This document shows positions 49,276-59,111 of a stretch of 64,000 bases of DNA, piece by piece. The DNA is from Epiperipatus broadwayi (taxonomy: Eukaryota > Onychophora > Udeonychophora > Euonychophora > Peripatidae): assembly GCA_028023455.1 (NCBI GenBank), contig JAQFVV010000112.1, positions 808,001 to 872,000 of the forward strand, read 5' to 3'. The translations under genes were made by a program, and so were the position numbers. Below the pieces are notes generated by a model that was not told the origin of the DNA, did not search any database, and worked only from the letters and a program-made list of their open reading frames with translations. Within the stretch, counting starts at the first letter, position 1. Each line of letters opens with the position of its first letter.

Positions 49276-50346
49276 TTAAGAATGTTTTTTAAAGAAATCT
49301 TTCCAAATAGGAGGAAGTTTGCACGTATCATCTCGCTTATTGATACAATCTGGCCTTTTAAGTATCTCAATGGCTTCTCTGATTTTGCATTGGTAGAGAT
49401 TATCACATCTGGATATGATCCTGGTACTAGAAAAATCTATTTTATGACCTGAATCTATAGTATGGAGTGAGAGTGCTGATGATGATGAGTGTTGTTTAAC
49501 TGCATTAGCATGCTCATCTCTCCTAACACTGATGCGACGATTACTCATACCTATGTAAGAAGCTTTACAATTTTTACATGAGATTTGATAGACACCATGA
49601 GATTCAAGAGGGATTGAATCCTTAGGCTTGGTTATTATATTGCTGATCTTTTGATGAGCAGAAAATGCTGTATCTATATTATAGCATTTTAATATACGTC
49701 CGATACTGTCTGTAGTTCCTTTTACATATGGAACACAAATCCTAATAGCTGACTTATCATCTTTTTGTTTCCTATTTTGTCTATTTTGGGCTTGAAATAA
49801 GGCTTTTTTTATAAATTTGTAATTATAACTATTTGCTAATAAAACACTATTAATATGATTTATTTCTTCTTTCAGATGTGTGTCATCTGAAAGGTTAATT
49901 GCTCTATTTAAAAGAGTTTTGGCTACAGAAACTATCTGAGTTGGGTGATGATGAGAATGGAAATGTAAATATCTGTCTGTGTGTGTATCCTTTCTGTAAA
50001 TAGAAAAAGATAAACTATTTGGTGTTCTGGTGACTAGAACATCAAGAAAAGGGAGTTTTCCATCAGACTCTGTCTCCATTGTAAATTTAATATGAGGATG
50101 CATATTATTTAAATGTAAGAAAAAATCATCTAATGTATTTTTTCCATGTTGCCATATGACAAAAGTGTCATCTATGTATCTGAGCCAAATGAGAGGTTTT
50201 AAAGATGATGATTCTAAAGCACGAGTTTCTATATATTCCATGAATAAATCAGCTATTACTCCTGAGATAGGTGAGCCCATAGGAGTACCAAAAACTTGTC
50301 TGTAATGCTGTCCATTGTATACAAAATATGTATTTAAGAGAGACAA
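49276..50346 (-). CDS. PLE reverse transcriptase C-terminal half plus GIY-YIG endonuclease (356 codons, intact frame)
   Basis: The frame opens at TTG (50346), which is simply where truncation begins. No real start is present. RT motifs: GTPMGSPISGVIADLFMEY (motif B region, about residues 20-38), WLRYIDDTFVIW (catalytic YIDD, about 54-65) and LPFLDVLVTR (about 102-111). The upstream motif with the first catalytic Asp is missing. A linker rich in Asn, Lys and Gln follows. The GIY-YIG domain starts near 251 with GVYQISCKNCKASYIGMSNR, then RRDEH, giving the two Tyr-containing strands, the CxxC of PLE endonucleases and conserved Arg and His. An unbroken frame in a truncated copy suggests a fairly recent insertion. 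It could only act if fused to upstream sequence. Confidence 0.85.
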   Translation of the reverse strand: MSLLNTYFVYNGQHYRQVFGTPMGSPISGVIADLFMEYIETRALESSSLKPLIWLRYIDDTFVIWQHGKNTLDDFFLHLNNMHPHIKFTMETESDGKLPFLDVLVTRTPNSLSFSIYRKDTHTDRYLHFHSHHHPTQIVSVAKTLLNRAINLSDDTHLKEEINHINSVLLANSYNYKFIKKALFQAQNRQNRKQKDDKSAIRICVPYVKGTTDSIGRILKCYNIDTAFSAHQKISNIITKPKDSIPLESHGVYQISCKNCKASYIGMSNRRISVRRDEHANAVKQHSSSSALSLHTIDSGHKIDFSSTRIISRCDNLYQCKIREAIEILKRPDCINKRDDTCKLPPIWKDFFKKHS

Positions 50347-50371
50347 TGTTTAATCATATATATATATATAT

Positions 50372-53300
50372 AGGAGCAAAATACTAACAAAATATTTATT
50401 TTTTTGTAAATATTTTATTATATGTCATTTTTAAACTTTTTCTTTTTAAATATTTTTTTTTCTATTAAAATGTATATTTTATAAAATCCAAGATGGAAGA
50501 TGCAACTGTTAATTGTCCAAAAATAAATAAAGGATTGGAAATATTATTGTTTTAATCTGGGAAAGGTAATTTTAATTAAAGTTTTTATTAAAATGGGATT
50601 AAGATTAAAGATTTTTTTTTGTTATAAATATTTTTCTCAAACCTATTTCTAATCTGGAAATAGATTTGAATTTATTTTCGGATATTATCTAACATTGCAT
50701 CTTTCAAAAACAATGGACAAATAAATGTAAAATTCTGTTAGATCAGAGATTAGATTTTAAGGCTAAAACTAAGTAATTAAAAGCATTCCAGAAATACGTG
50801 GGCAGAGTATAAAATGGCCAGATTTTAAATCACCAAAAGATAGATTAGCTACTATTGAAAGAACTGTGTAGTTAACTGAATACAAGCTGTATTAAAATGT
50901 AAGCATAAAAAGCTCATCACCTTTCTGACCCTTGAGGGTCATCTTTCACTGCCATGATATCATGCTCCCATAGAATAAGTAAGAGCCTGACTGGAGAATT
51001 GTGGAAAGCTGAATAAAAGCTTGCTGTTATTTAAGAACCAATTGCCATGCATGAGCAGACTTTAAAATATGGACTCTTAAAATAGTGCAAGGTAAATTTT
51101 CAAGCTGCAAGTAAAATTATTTCTCTCTTTTTAAGTAAACCTCTGTGAATTTTTTTCTGACGAGTTGAATTTCTAAAATCTTTTCTCTCTTTTTAAGTAA
51201 ACCTCTGTGAATTAACATCCCCTTACAATATAATGCAGTATTAATTAATACACTTGCCAGATTTTTTTATGAGCCAACATTTGATTTATGTTTTAGTATA
51301 AAAAAATATATTTGTTTAACTCTGGGTTTTCTACCCGGGGTGAATCCAGAACTCAAGCTAATTAACACTTTGAAATCTTATTTATTTTATAAATGTTATT
51401 CAATTCTGAAAAGGTGACCAATTAGTTTTTTTCTATATAACTGCTAGTCTCTTTTTATTTACTTTTAAAATATCAAATACAGTACTTAAATATTGCAGTT
51501 ATTATAAAATCAACAAAGGTGGGATTGATTTATTTTAAATAGCAGAAAAGGAGGGGGGCAAATCTTAACGTACATTTTATTAAATGAAATCTAAATCTCT
51601 CTCTATATATTCTAGTGGCATAGCATCTTGTTTATATAAATTATGGCGTTCAGATAGGGTCATTTATTTTTAAAGCATTAAATCTTATTCAATGTCATTA
51701 GTGACATTTAGCCATAGTGCGTTACTGATATTTGGCCTTATCTTTGTGATTATATATATGTGCTTCTTAATCTGGGAGTTACGACAAGTTTGAACCCATA
51801 GATTTCTTCTCAAGCTTTGTCCTGGGAATAGTTAATCTTCCCAGGACCATTTATTTCATATAAAAAGGCTTCTGGAGGTGATTCCCTAAATCTGGCACAC
51901 GCTATGTCTATCCACTTTCTTTGTATCAAAGGCCTGCATGCCAATGACATCCACGGCATGTCTTATTCACTTTTCTCTAAGCACTGCCCAAGAAGGGGGG
52001 CTTAAACTTCATTCTCATCCAGAAGCATGACCGTTTCCTGTTATTTCTTGGTTATTATGTCAGCACCACAAACTTCTTCATATTATTATTTCTTTTGCTT
52101 CATGACCCAGTTTTAATGCTCTAATATTAAAATTGCGCTCTGCTTAAAAATATATATAAATACCAACTACTTCTAGTGTTATTAATTAAATTTATTTCAG
52201 CCTCATACAATCCCACCATCCTAACTTATTTCAGTATTTAAGAGTATCTATATGCCTTGGGGGAAATAAAGCATTCTTCTTACCAGCACTAATTAAAAGA
52301 AGTTTCATTAAGTATTTTGTCATATAATCAAATGTGTTTTCAAATGTATTTTATTTATTTTCATGACTGTAATGGCATGAAAATAGTTTGTATTATTTCT
52401 GTAATGAATCTTGGAATGCTCCCCGAAATAATGTTAGTCACCATGTTTCAGAACCGTATATAAAAGCGTTAATAGTAATTTTATATAAATTCTTTCTAAT
52501 AATCGATTGGCATTTTAATATTGGACCCACCAAAGATGTGTGTTTATTTACAATATATTATTTAATTTATAAAAGATCATATGAGAATAATAGCATGAAT
52601 GACACTATGTAATCATCTACCGCTTGGTAGACCACTTGCTCATTCATGCACACACTAATGTATATACTTAATTCATAAGTGTACGTAAATAATTTGTCAC
52701 TATATTAAACTATATTTTCGTTGTCTAACTTATTTGAGTAGTTCGAATTCCTTTTTGTCCACTTCCAAACCTACAGCCATGCATAAACATATTTTAGTTA
52801 AGTCATAGTTAATAGATGTCTCATTGTCTTCTCCGCTCTGCTAGTGCGCCAGATTTAAAATTAATTCTCATATACATCATTGTTATGTTATCTATTAGGT
52901 GTTTGACCTGGGGCTTAGAGAGTGGGTTCGAATTCAGGCTGGTCCCTGACCTAAATCTCAGGCTTGACTGGGTTTGAAATACATTTCATGAATTCCAGCT
53001 CATGTTAGATGGATAAACGTGTTTTGACCGGTACAATATACTATTGTGGCACATGTTGACATAGACAGTAAGATATTACTGATTTTAATAAATCAATGTT
53101 TTTCCGACTCTCATTTATGAAGTGATACATTTTAAAAAATAGTTTAAGATTCTTCAGTGGAAATATAAATAAAATTTAAAACAACCCATAATTAAATTTT
53201 CAATATAGAGCAACATTGGACTGTTAAGGAAAGTGTACTGCATGAATTCCAATTGAAAATATATAGATGGAGTACTGAGTAAATTGTCCAGAAATTTTTA

Positions 53301-55553
53301 AAAAAATGTAACATTAAAATTAATACATTTTAAAATAATTTTTTTAAAAAATGACTTGTTTCTTTTTAATACGTTTCATGTGTAAATATGGCCACATATG
53401 AAGCTTGTTTCAGAATAAGCATTACTTTTGCTGGAAAGTGTTCTTTTTATATTTATCATGCATTTTGCCAACAAAAATCATTTTATAATAAATATAAGTG
53501 TAATTTTAAAAACCGTGTATTTTGAGCGCATTATTTAAATTGTGACATAATTTGCACATATATAAATTTAACATCTTTCCATTTGTGATGTTTATTTGCA
53601 TTTTTTTTTTTTTTTTTTGCAATCATTAAATTTATTGTAAGGAATTCTAGACTAAGTGTGCTAGAGATCGGAGATGTATTGAACTTGGCGGGACCTTCAT
53701 CCTGCAGTGGATTAATAAAGGTTGAAAGTGATGATATATATATTATAACAGACAATAGCTCATCAAACCTCACACATGGGTGACAAAATGTAACAGACAA
53801 TATTATAAATTTATATTAATCGAGCTTCATTATTGGACAGCTCAAAATTTAACAGTAAATATTATTATTAATAATTACTATTGTGAATTGCCTAATACGG
53901 TAGTAACCAAAAATATCTCTGTCCATTTCAAGTAAATGATTTTATTCATGCCTCAGATTCTGCAACCCAAAAATGTTACTGCTATAGCTAACTGACGCCA
54001 GAAATTAAGTAAAGGTTTACTTCATATTATATAATATTATTATTAAACCTCACATTGGATTATTAAAATGTAATAGACAATATTTTTTTTTTAAAAAAAT
54101 AGATCAAACTTAATTCTGTGTATTCATATCTAAATTTATAAGCTATCTGAACTAACTGCTTATGGTAATGTAAATCCAATATAAAATATAACTTTATTAT
54201 AATATTTTACCCGAAAGTAAATTTATATAAATTAGAATTATTATTCATACATTTATAAGGCACTAATCCAATCTATAAATCAATAAATATTTAATTTAGT
54301 ATGTAATTTGAGAACTATATATCTGTAACCTAATAAATATGTAACTAGAGGAATAGGTGAACTATCACTTAATAGATAGGTAAATTGAAAAATAGGCAAT
54401 CTATCATTTAATGATAGATAAATTGAGAATAGATTAATTAGCATTTAAAAGATAGGTAAATTGAAGAATAAGTTAATACTTTATAAAAGAGATTCAAAAT
54501 GACGCACTTATTAAAAATAATATACAAATTTATTAACAACATAATATAAAAAAAAATATATTAGCAATCATAAATTTTAAAAATCCATTATTAATTTCTA
54601 TTTGCATTTAAATATTATTCTGATATACATGCGCTAGTGCGCACACGCAGGCTTAAAAATTTATCACATGAAGAAGATACATTCGTATACAGTCAAAAAG
54701 ATTTTTTTTCTGTATTAACGATTAGTCTGTGTTCAGTTCCTTGACTTTGGAACAAACTCTGATAATGCATAATTTTCTCCAGTATGTCACGTACATTCAT
54801 TTAACATGGACACTTTTCTCTACCTTTATAAGTTTTATGAAAGTAAATCATCATTTTTAGTAAGGCATTATAGGTATGTTAGATTTGCTAAATAAAACCA
54901 TATTATTACTATGTATAATAAATTTATTATATTATATACTATATTATTTAAATTTTATTGTTAAATTATTATTTTTTACTTGATTTATGTGTACAAATTA
55001 TTTCGATTTAATTAAAAAAAACCCACACTGACAAAAAAAAAGCGCACTCTAGTTAGTAAAAATTAAAGGGAACATTGCTGATATATATATTTCTACTATC
55101 ACAACAACTGCTTAATACATACCATCTTTCCCACTAATATTCAGACATAAAAATACCTAAAGAAAAGTTTTTTTTAAAATTACCATATATATAAATCTTT
55201 AGATCAAGTATAGCTTTTCTATAAAATTAATTATATATGTTCCAAAAAAAATTAAATATTAAATACATCCTTTAGATTTTTTTATTACGTTTAAGTCTTA
55301 ATTACTTGATCTAATTGTTATCTTTGTATTGAATAATAATAATAAGTGAAATATGCTATTATTTTAAATCTTGCAAGATAAAAGCTTTTCTAATAGATAG
55401 CTTTCTTTTTTTAATTGAAAGTTAATAAAAAAAATAATAATTTTCAAAAGTTCAGCATTTGTCAATTCAGCTGACATCTTTTGACATTCTTTCAGCTACA
55501 GTTCGATTTACTTTTATGACATCTATAGGGTTCCAATGATGATAATGATGATG
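50372..55553. other. Long intergenic stretch, no gene supported
   Basis: Contents noted: a 31-bp phrase TTCTCTCTTTTTAAGTAAAC... present at about 51121 and 51183; a 9-bp inverted repeat GTCCTGGGA / TCCCAGGAC at about 51818-51846; a SINE-like GGGTTCGAATTC near 52926 (listed separately); and a degenerate tandem array with GATAGGTAAATTGA at about 54340-54480. Open frames here (for example 53531-53800 on the minus strand) show no domain and sit over low-complexity sequence. Confidence 0.5.
52890..52975 (+). repeat. tRNA-like SINE fossil
   Basis: GGGGCTTAGAGAGTGGGTTCGAATTCAGGC (the core 20 bases are GAGAGTGGGTTCGAATTCAG) carries a good B box, GGTTCGAATTC, but no clear A box at the right distance. 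Confidence 0.3.
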
Positions 55554-55567
55554 CATCAATATATCTT

Positions 55568-55616
55568 TATTTTTATATTGGACTATTTCCATCATCTAAT
55601 ATGTGTGTTGAATGTC
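55568..55616 (-). repeat. Inverted terminal tail of PLE family 2
   Basis: The reverse complement (GACATTCAACACACATATTA...) matches 58933-58981 and 56104-56152 with few changes. Short inverted segments at one end are known in Penelope insertions. Confidence 0.8.
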
Positions 55617-55763
55617 AATGGCAAAAAATCCCATTAGCCAACCTAGTGTGACTATACATAATGTATGGAAACCACTAATCAGCTTTGCTCTGAGGAAAAA
55701 GTGGAGAAATCAGGAGGAACCTCATAGATAAAGTATATAAAATTACTACATACTGTTGCCTTT

Positions 55764-55844
55764 GGCAGGATAGCTCAGTTGGTTAGAATGTTACCTTAAA
55801 AGTCAATTATCAAGATTCTAAGGGCCCAGGTTCGAATCCCATGC
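55764..55844 (+). repeat. tRNA-like pol III module in left pLTR
   Basis: GGCAGGATAGCTCAGTTGGT supplies a textbook A-box region, and GGTTCGAATCC (55829-55839) a perfect B box about 50 bases later. The anticodon region is long and the acceptor stem does not close well, so I read it as a tRNA-derived SINE head captured by the PLE rather than a tRNA gene. Confidence 0.6.
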
Positions 55845-55874
55845 TAGTACTGTCACTGGTCAGGCCAGCAACAC

Positions 55875-55908
55875 CTGAAGAAGAGAGGAGAAAAATACCT
55901 CTTGAAAC
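55875..55908 (+). ncRNA. Hammerhead-ribozyme-like core in left pLTR
   Basis: CTGAAGA (fits CUGANGA) is followed by GAGAGG, a 9-base loop, CCTCTT, then GAAAC. Stem II has five Watson-Crick pairs plus a G-U. All core bases are canonical. Stems I and III and the GUC site are not certain. AATGTC at 55611-55616 could pair with ACATT after the core, but it is distant. Confidence 0.45.
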
Positions 55909-56127
55909 ATTGTGTATATACTAACCTGTTTGCTGAGATATTACTAACAGTTAGTGCATATACTAACCTGTTTGCTGTGATATTACTAACATTTGTTTGC
56001 TGTGATATTACTAACAGTTGGTGCATATACTAACCTGTTTGCTGTGATATTACTAACAGATGAATGCATTGGAATATTTAACTAAAAATTAAACTTTTCT
56101 AAAGACATTCAACACACATATTAGCTG

Positions 56128-57099
56128 ATGGAAATAGTCCAATATAAAAATACAGCTAGAACACCGTCATCACAAACCTTCAGAAAAACACTAAATATTC
56201 GGTATGGACCCGATACTTTGTCAAACTTTAAACATTATGAAAAACTATGTCTAAAGCTGGCCAAAGTAGAAAATCATTTAACTTTCTTATGTAAATGTAA
56301 ATCGGAAGGGATAATTCCTAAAGGTTTACAATTAAAACCTCCAATTCACTCTCAGAGAGCTGAGAAAATTACTCAGAGAGCAAGTGAAGCTCTATTAAGA
56401 GAAAGAATAAATGCTCAAAGGTTTTCTAAGTATCAAACAATGCATTCAATTAATAATGTAGAATGGCTTCTAAAAAATAAACTTACTGACGATGACTACA
56501 TGAGAGTTTTTCAAGCAGTAAGAAAATCATATTCTATATTACATGGAAAAATAAAAGAATGTCATAAGAAGAAACTTGCTAACCTACATGGGCATATCAA
56601 AAATCATAATGTACCAAGCAATGTATTAGCTTCATCTGTTAAAAATCTATGTTCTAAACATCTAACAGATACTGAAATTTCTGTTCTTGAAAGAGGATTA
56701 AACTTTGCTGTAACACCATCTAATATCCCCTTATTAGATATAATGGCAGTCACTGAGGAAGTCACTCAAAAATTGCCTTTAGAAGAAGCAGCAGAATTAC
56801 ACTGGAGAATAAAAAGAACACTTGACAAGCAACAAAAATTGCAGTCAAACATATCCTATGGGGAGAGGAAAGCAATTAAATCTCTCAAAGCAGATAAATC
56901 TATAATTATTCTCCCTGCTGACAAAGTCAATGCAACAGTTGTAATGTATACAACTGATTACAACAACAAAATACAAGAACTCCTCACAGCAGGCCAATAT
57001 AGAAAAAATGGCAAAAGATCCAATACCAAGTACAGAAACAAAATTACAAGCATTACTCAGAAAGCATCGCAAGTACTTTATGGATTCAGAAAAGAGTAA
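56128..57099 (+). pseudogene. PLE family 2 N-terminal region (open for 323 codons, then frameshifted)
   Basis: The frame starts at an ATG within the left pLTR and encodes the N-terminal domain that precedes the RT in Penelope proteins. The landmark near its end is KSLKADKSIIILPADKVNAT with VVMYTTDYNNKI (about residues 249-281), the standard PLE text before the fingers. At the run of A near 57003-57008 the frame shifts: the residues after QYRK (from about 57013) no longer match, while the correct continuation (TKLQALLRKHRKYFMDSEK) is in another frame. One extra A in this run would explain it. Confidence 0.75.
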
Positions 57100-58064
57100 A
57101 ATAACATCATATTTCATCAAAATTCCTCATCTTTATGGTCTACCTAAAATGCATAAGGATCATGTTCCATTATGACCTATTGTTAGTTCTAGAGATTCAC
57201 CTTGCCAGAATTTGGCAAGATTTCTCCTCAAAGTTCTAAGTCCTTTGGCATTCAAGACCCAATCATTTGTCAGGGATTCTAGACACTTTGTAGAATTAAT
57301 CAAGAGCATGAAAATTAAAAGAACTGACTTATTGGTAAGCTTTGATGTGGAAAGTTAATTCACAAATGTACCATGTGAAGAAGCAGTGTCTATTGTAAGG
57401 AAAAGATTAAATGATAATAGTTTACAAACCAGAACAGCTCTTCCTATTGATAGCATAATGGAACTATTAACATTCTGTATAAAAACAACCTACTTTGAAT
57501 ATAACACAGAATTCTTCCAACAAAATCAAGGAATGGCTATGGGCTCACCATTGTCCCCCCCTGATTAGCAATATTTACATGGAAGAACTTGAAACCACAG
57601 CCATAAAAAGTACTCCTTATCCACCTAAAGTTTGGCTTCACTATGTGGATGATACATTTGTTGTATGCCTGCATTGTGAAGCATTGCTACAAACTTTCTA
57701 AACACACATCAACAACATATCCCCTTCAATTAAATTCGCAATAGAACCAGAATAAGAACAAAAATTGGCATTCTTAGATGTTCTTGTGACAAGACTGCCT
57801 CATGGCAAAATAAAAACTACAGTTTACCAAAAACCTACACATACAGGAAAATACCTAGCCTATACATCTAATCACACCAGAAACCCAAAACATGGAATTA
57901 TACTATCACTGTGGAAGAGAGCAAAAGAAGTTTGTTCAGAAACTGGTGATTTGGAAAAAGAAAAGATCTATATAGAACAAACTCTTAAGAAAAATGGTTA
58001 TCCATCAGCTATTATTAAGAAAACATTAAATAGACAACAAAAAAGACAATTATTGGTACTGTAA
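57010..58064 (+). pseudogene. PLE family 2 reverse transcriptase (frameshifts and stops)
   Basis: RT text is clear: IPHLYGLPKMHK (about 57119-57155), LLVSFDVES (motif A, about 57330-57356), NQGMAMGSPLSP (motif B, about 57524-57560), LHYVDDTFVV (catalytic YVDD, about 57635-57665), LAFLDVLVTRLPHG (about 57763-57805). Breaks: a TGA near 57173, a TAA just after motif A near 57356, an extra C in the C-run near 57555, a stop near 57699 and one near 57752. The linker continues with KPTHTGKYLAYTSNH to about 58064. Confidence 0.8.
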
Positions 58065-58560
58065 TGTATCCATACATTCCAAAAATAGCAGACAAATTAA
58101 GGAAAATCTGCAATCAGTATAACATCAGAACAGCTTTCCAGAGCCATACCACACTACGAGGAATTCTAACATCTACGAAGCCTAAACTTGAAATGCTGCA
58201 AAGAAAAAACTGCATCTATGAAATACCATGTGAATGTGAAGATCATATATTGGTGAAACCAGCCATCCCATTCAAAAGCGCTTGCAAGAACATAAACTGA
58301 TGATTAGAAGAGAAAAAACAGATGTGTCTAAGGTAGCAGACCATGTATGGACCAATGAACATATGTTCAATTGGGAAAATACAAAAATACTGGACAAAGA
58401 AGAAAAGGTACAAAGAAGAAAATTTAAAGAAGCTGCTCACATAACAATGGCAAGAAATCCCATTAGCCAACTTAGTGTGACTATACATAATGTATGGAAA
58501 CCACTAATCAGCTTTGCTCTGAGGAAAAAGTGGAGAAATCAGGAGGAACCTCATAGATAA
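58064..58560 (+). pseudogene. PLE family 2 GIY-YIG endonuclease (frameshifted)
   Basis: The first half of the domain is in the frame ending at 58300 (KNCIYEIPCEC, the GIY-like strand with its Cys pair). The second half, SYIGETSHPIQKRLQEH, is in a different frame from about 58247 and continues through ADHVWTNEHMFNW to a stop at 58560. A single-base change near 58235-58247 separates the two. The C-terminal 39 codons lie inside the right pLTR. Confidence 0.8.
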
Positions 58561-58591
58561 GTATATGAAATTACTACATACTGGTGCCTTT

Positions 58592-58672
58592 GGCAGGAAG
58601 GCTCAGTTGGTTAGAGTGTTACCTTAAAATTCAATTATCAAGATTCTAAGGGCCCAGGTTCGAATCCCATGC
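58592..58672 (+). repeat. tRNA-like pol III module in right pLTR
   Basis: GGCAGGAAGGCTCAGTTGGT and GGTTCGAATCC (58657-58667) repeat the left module with a few substitutions, including one in the A box (AGGCTCAG for TAGCTCAG). Confidence 0.6.
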
Positions 58673-58702
58673 TAGTACTGTCACTGGTCAGGCCAGCAAC
58701 AC

Positions 58703-58736
58703 CTGAAGAAGAGAGGAGAAAAATACCTCTTGAAAC
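58703..58736 (+). ncRNA. Hammerhead-ribozyme-like core in right pLTR
   Basis: CTGAAGA, stem II GAGAGG / CCTCTT and GAAAC are identical to the left pLTR core at 55875-55908, so the core is unchanged between the two repeats. Confidence 0.45.
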
Positions 58737-59111
58737 ATTGTGTATATTCTAACCTGTTTGCTGTGATATTACTAACAGTTAGTGCATATACTAACCTGTT
58801 TGCTGTGATATTACTAACATTTGTTTGCTGTGATATTACTAACAGTTGGTGCATATACTAACCAGTTTGCTGTGATATTACTAACAGTTGAATGCATTTG
58901 GAATATTTAACTAAAAATTAAACTTTTCTAAAGACATTAAACACACATATTAGATGATGGAAATAGTCCAATATAAAAATACAGCTAGAACACCATCATC
59001 ACAAACCTTCAGAAAAACATCAATATATCTTACTTCTAGATGGCATCCAGCTATTTTCAACATCATTAGATTCTCTTTTTTATATATACATATCCAGGTA
59101 TATATATATAT

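Larger units (their letters stand above)
49095..50354 (-). mobile_element. Penelope-like element, 5'-truncated (PLE family 1)
   Basis: Contains one long open frame for the C-terminal RT and the GIY-YIG endonuclease, followed by a 3' tail with a hammerhead-like core. It is bounded on both sides by (TA)n. The 5' end is truncated inside the RT domain, so the copy is not autonomous. PLE reverse transcriptases are related to telomerase and often insert into A+T-rich or microsatellite DNA. Confidence 0.85.
55616..56190 (+). repeat. PLE family 2 left pLTR
   Basis: Direct repeat of 58445-59019 (offset 2829 near its start) with high identity. It contains the same tail of coding sequence, a tRNA-like module, a hammerhead-like core and a short minisatellite (about 55917-56062) of units like TTTGCTGTGATATTACTAAC. 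The start codon of the element's frame (56128) lies near its right end. Confidence 0.9.
55568..59017 (+). mobile_element. Penelope-like element, near full length but broken (PLE family 2)
   Basis: CATCAATATATCTT occurs at 55554-55567 and 59018-59031, a 14-bp target-site duplication. Inside, two direct repeats (pLTRs, 55616-56190 and 58445-59019) flank the coding region. A 49-bp inverted copy of the 3' end (matching 58933-58981) precedes the left repeat. This layout is characteristic of Penelope elements. The polyprotein reads N-terminal region, RT, linker, GIY-YIG, and its C-terminus lies inside the right pLTR. Several frameshifts and stops inactivate it. Confidence 0.9.
58445..59019 (+). repeat. 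PLE family 2 right pLTR
   Basis: Direct repeat of 55616-56190. It starts within the coding sequence (CAATGGCAAGAAATCCC...) and ends at the target duplication. It shares the tRNA-like module, hammerhead-like core and minisatellite. Confidence 0.9.

Noticed and set aside
53531-53800. 89-codon minus-strand open frame
   Set aside because: No domain or family text, and it overlaps a long A/T run.
55764-55844. Functional tRNA gene
   Set aside because: A and B boxes are good, but the acceptor and T stems do not close, and the same module recurs in the other pLTR, so it is part of the retroelement.
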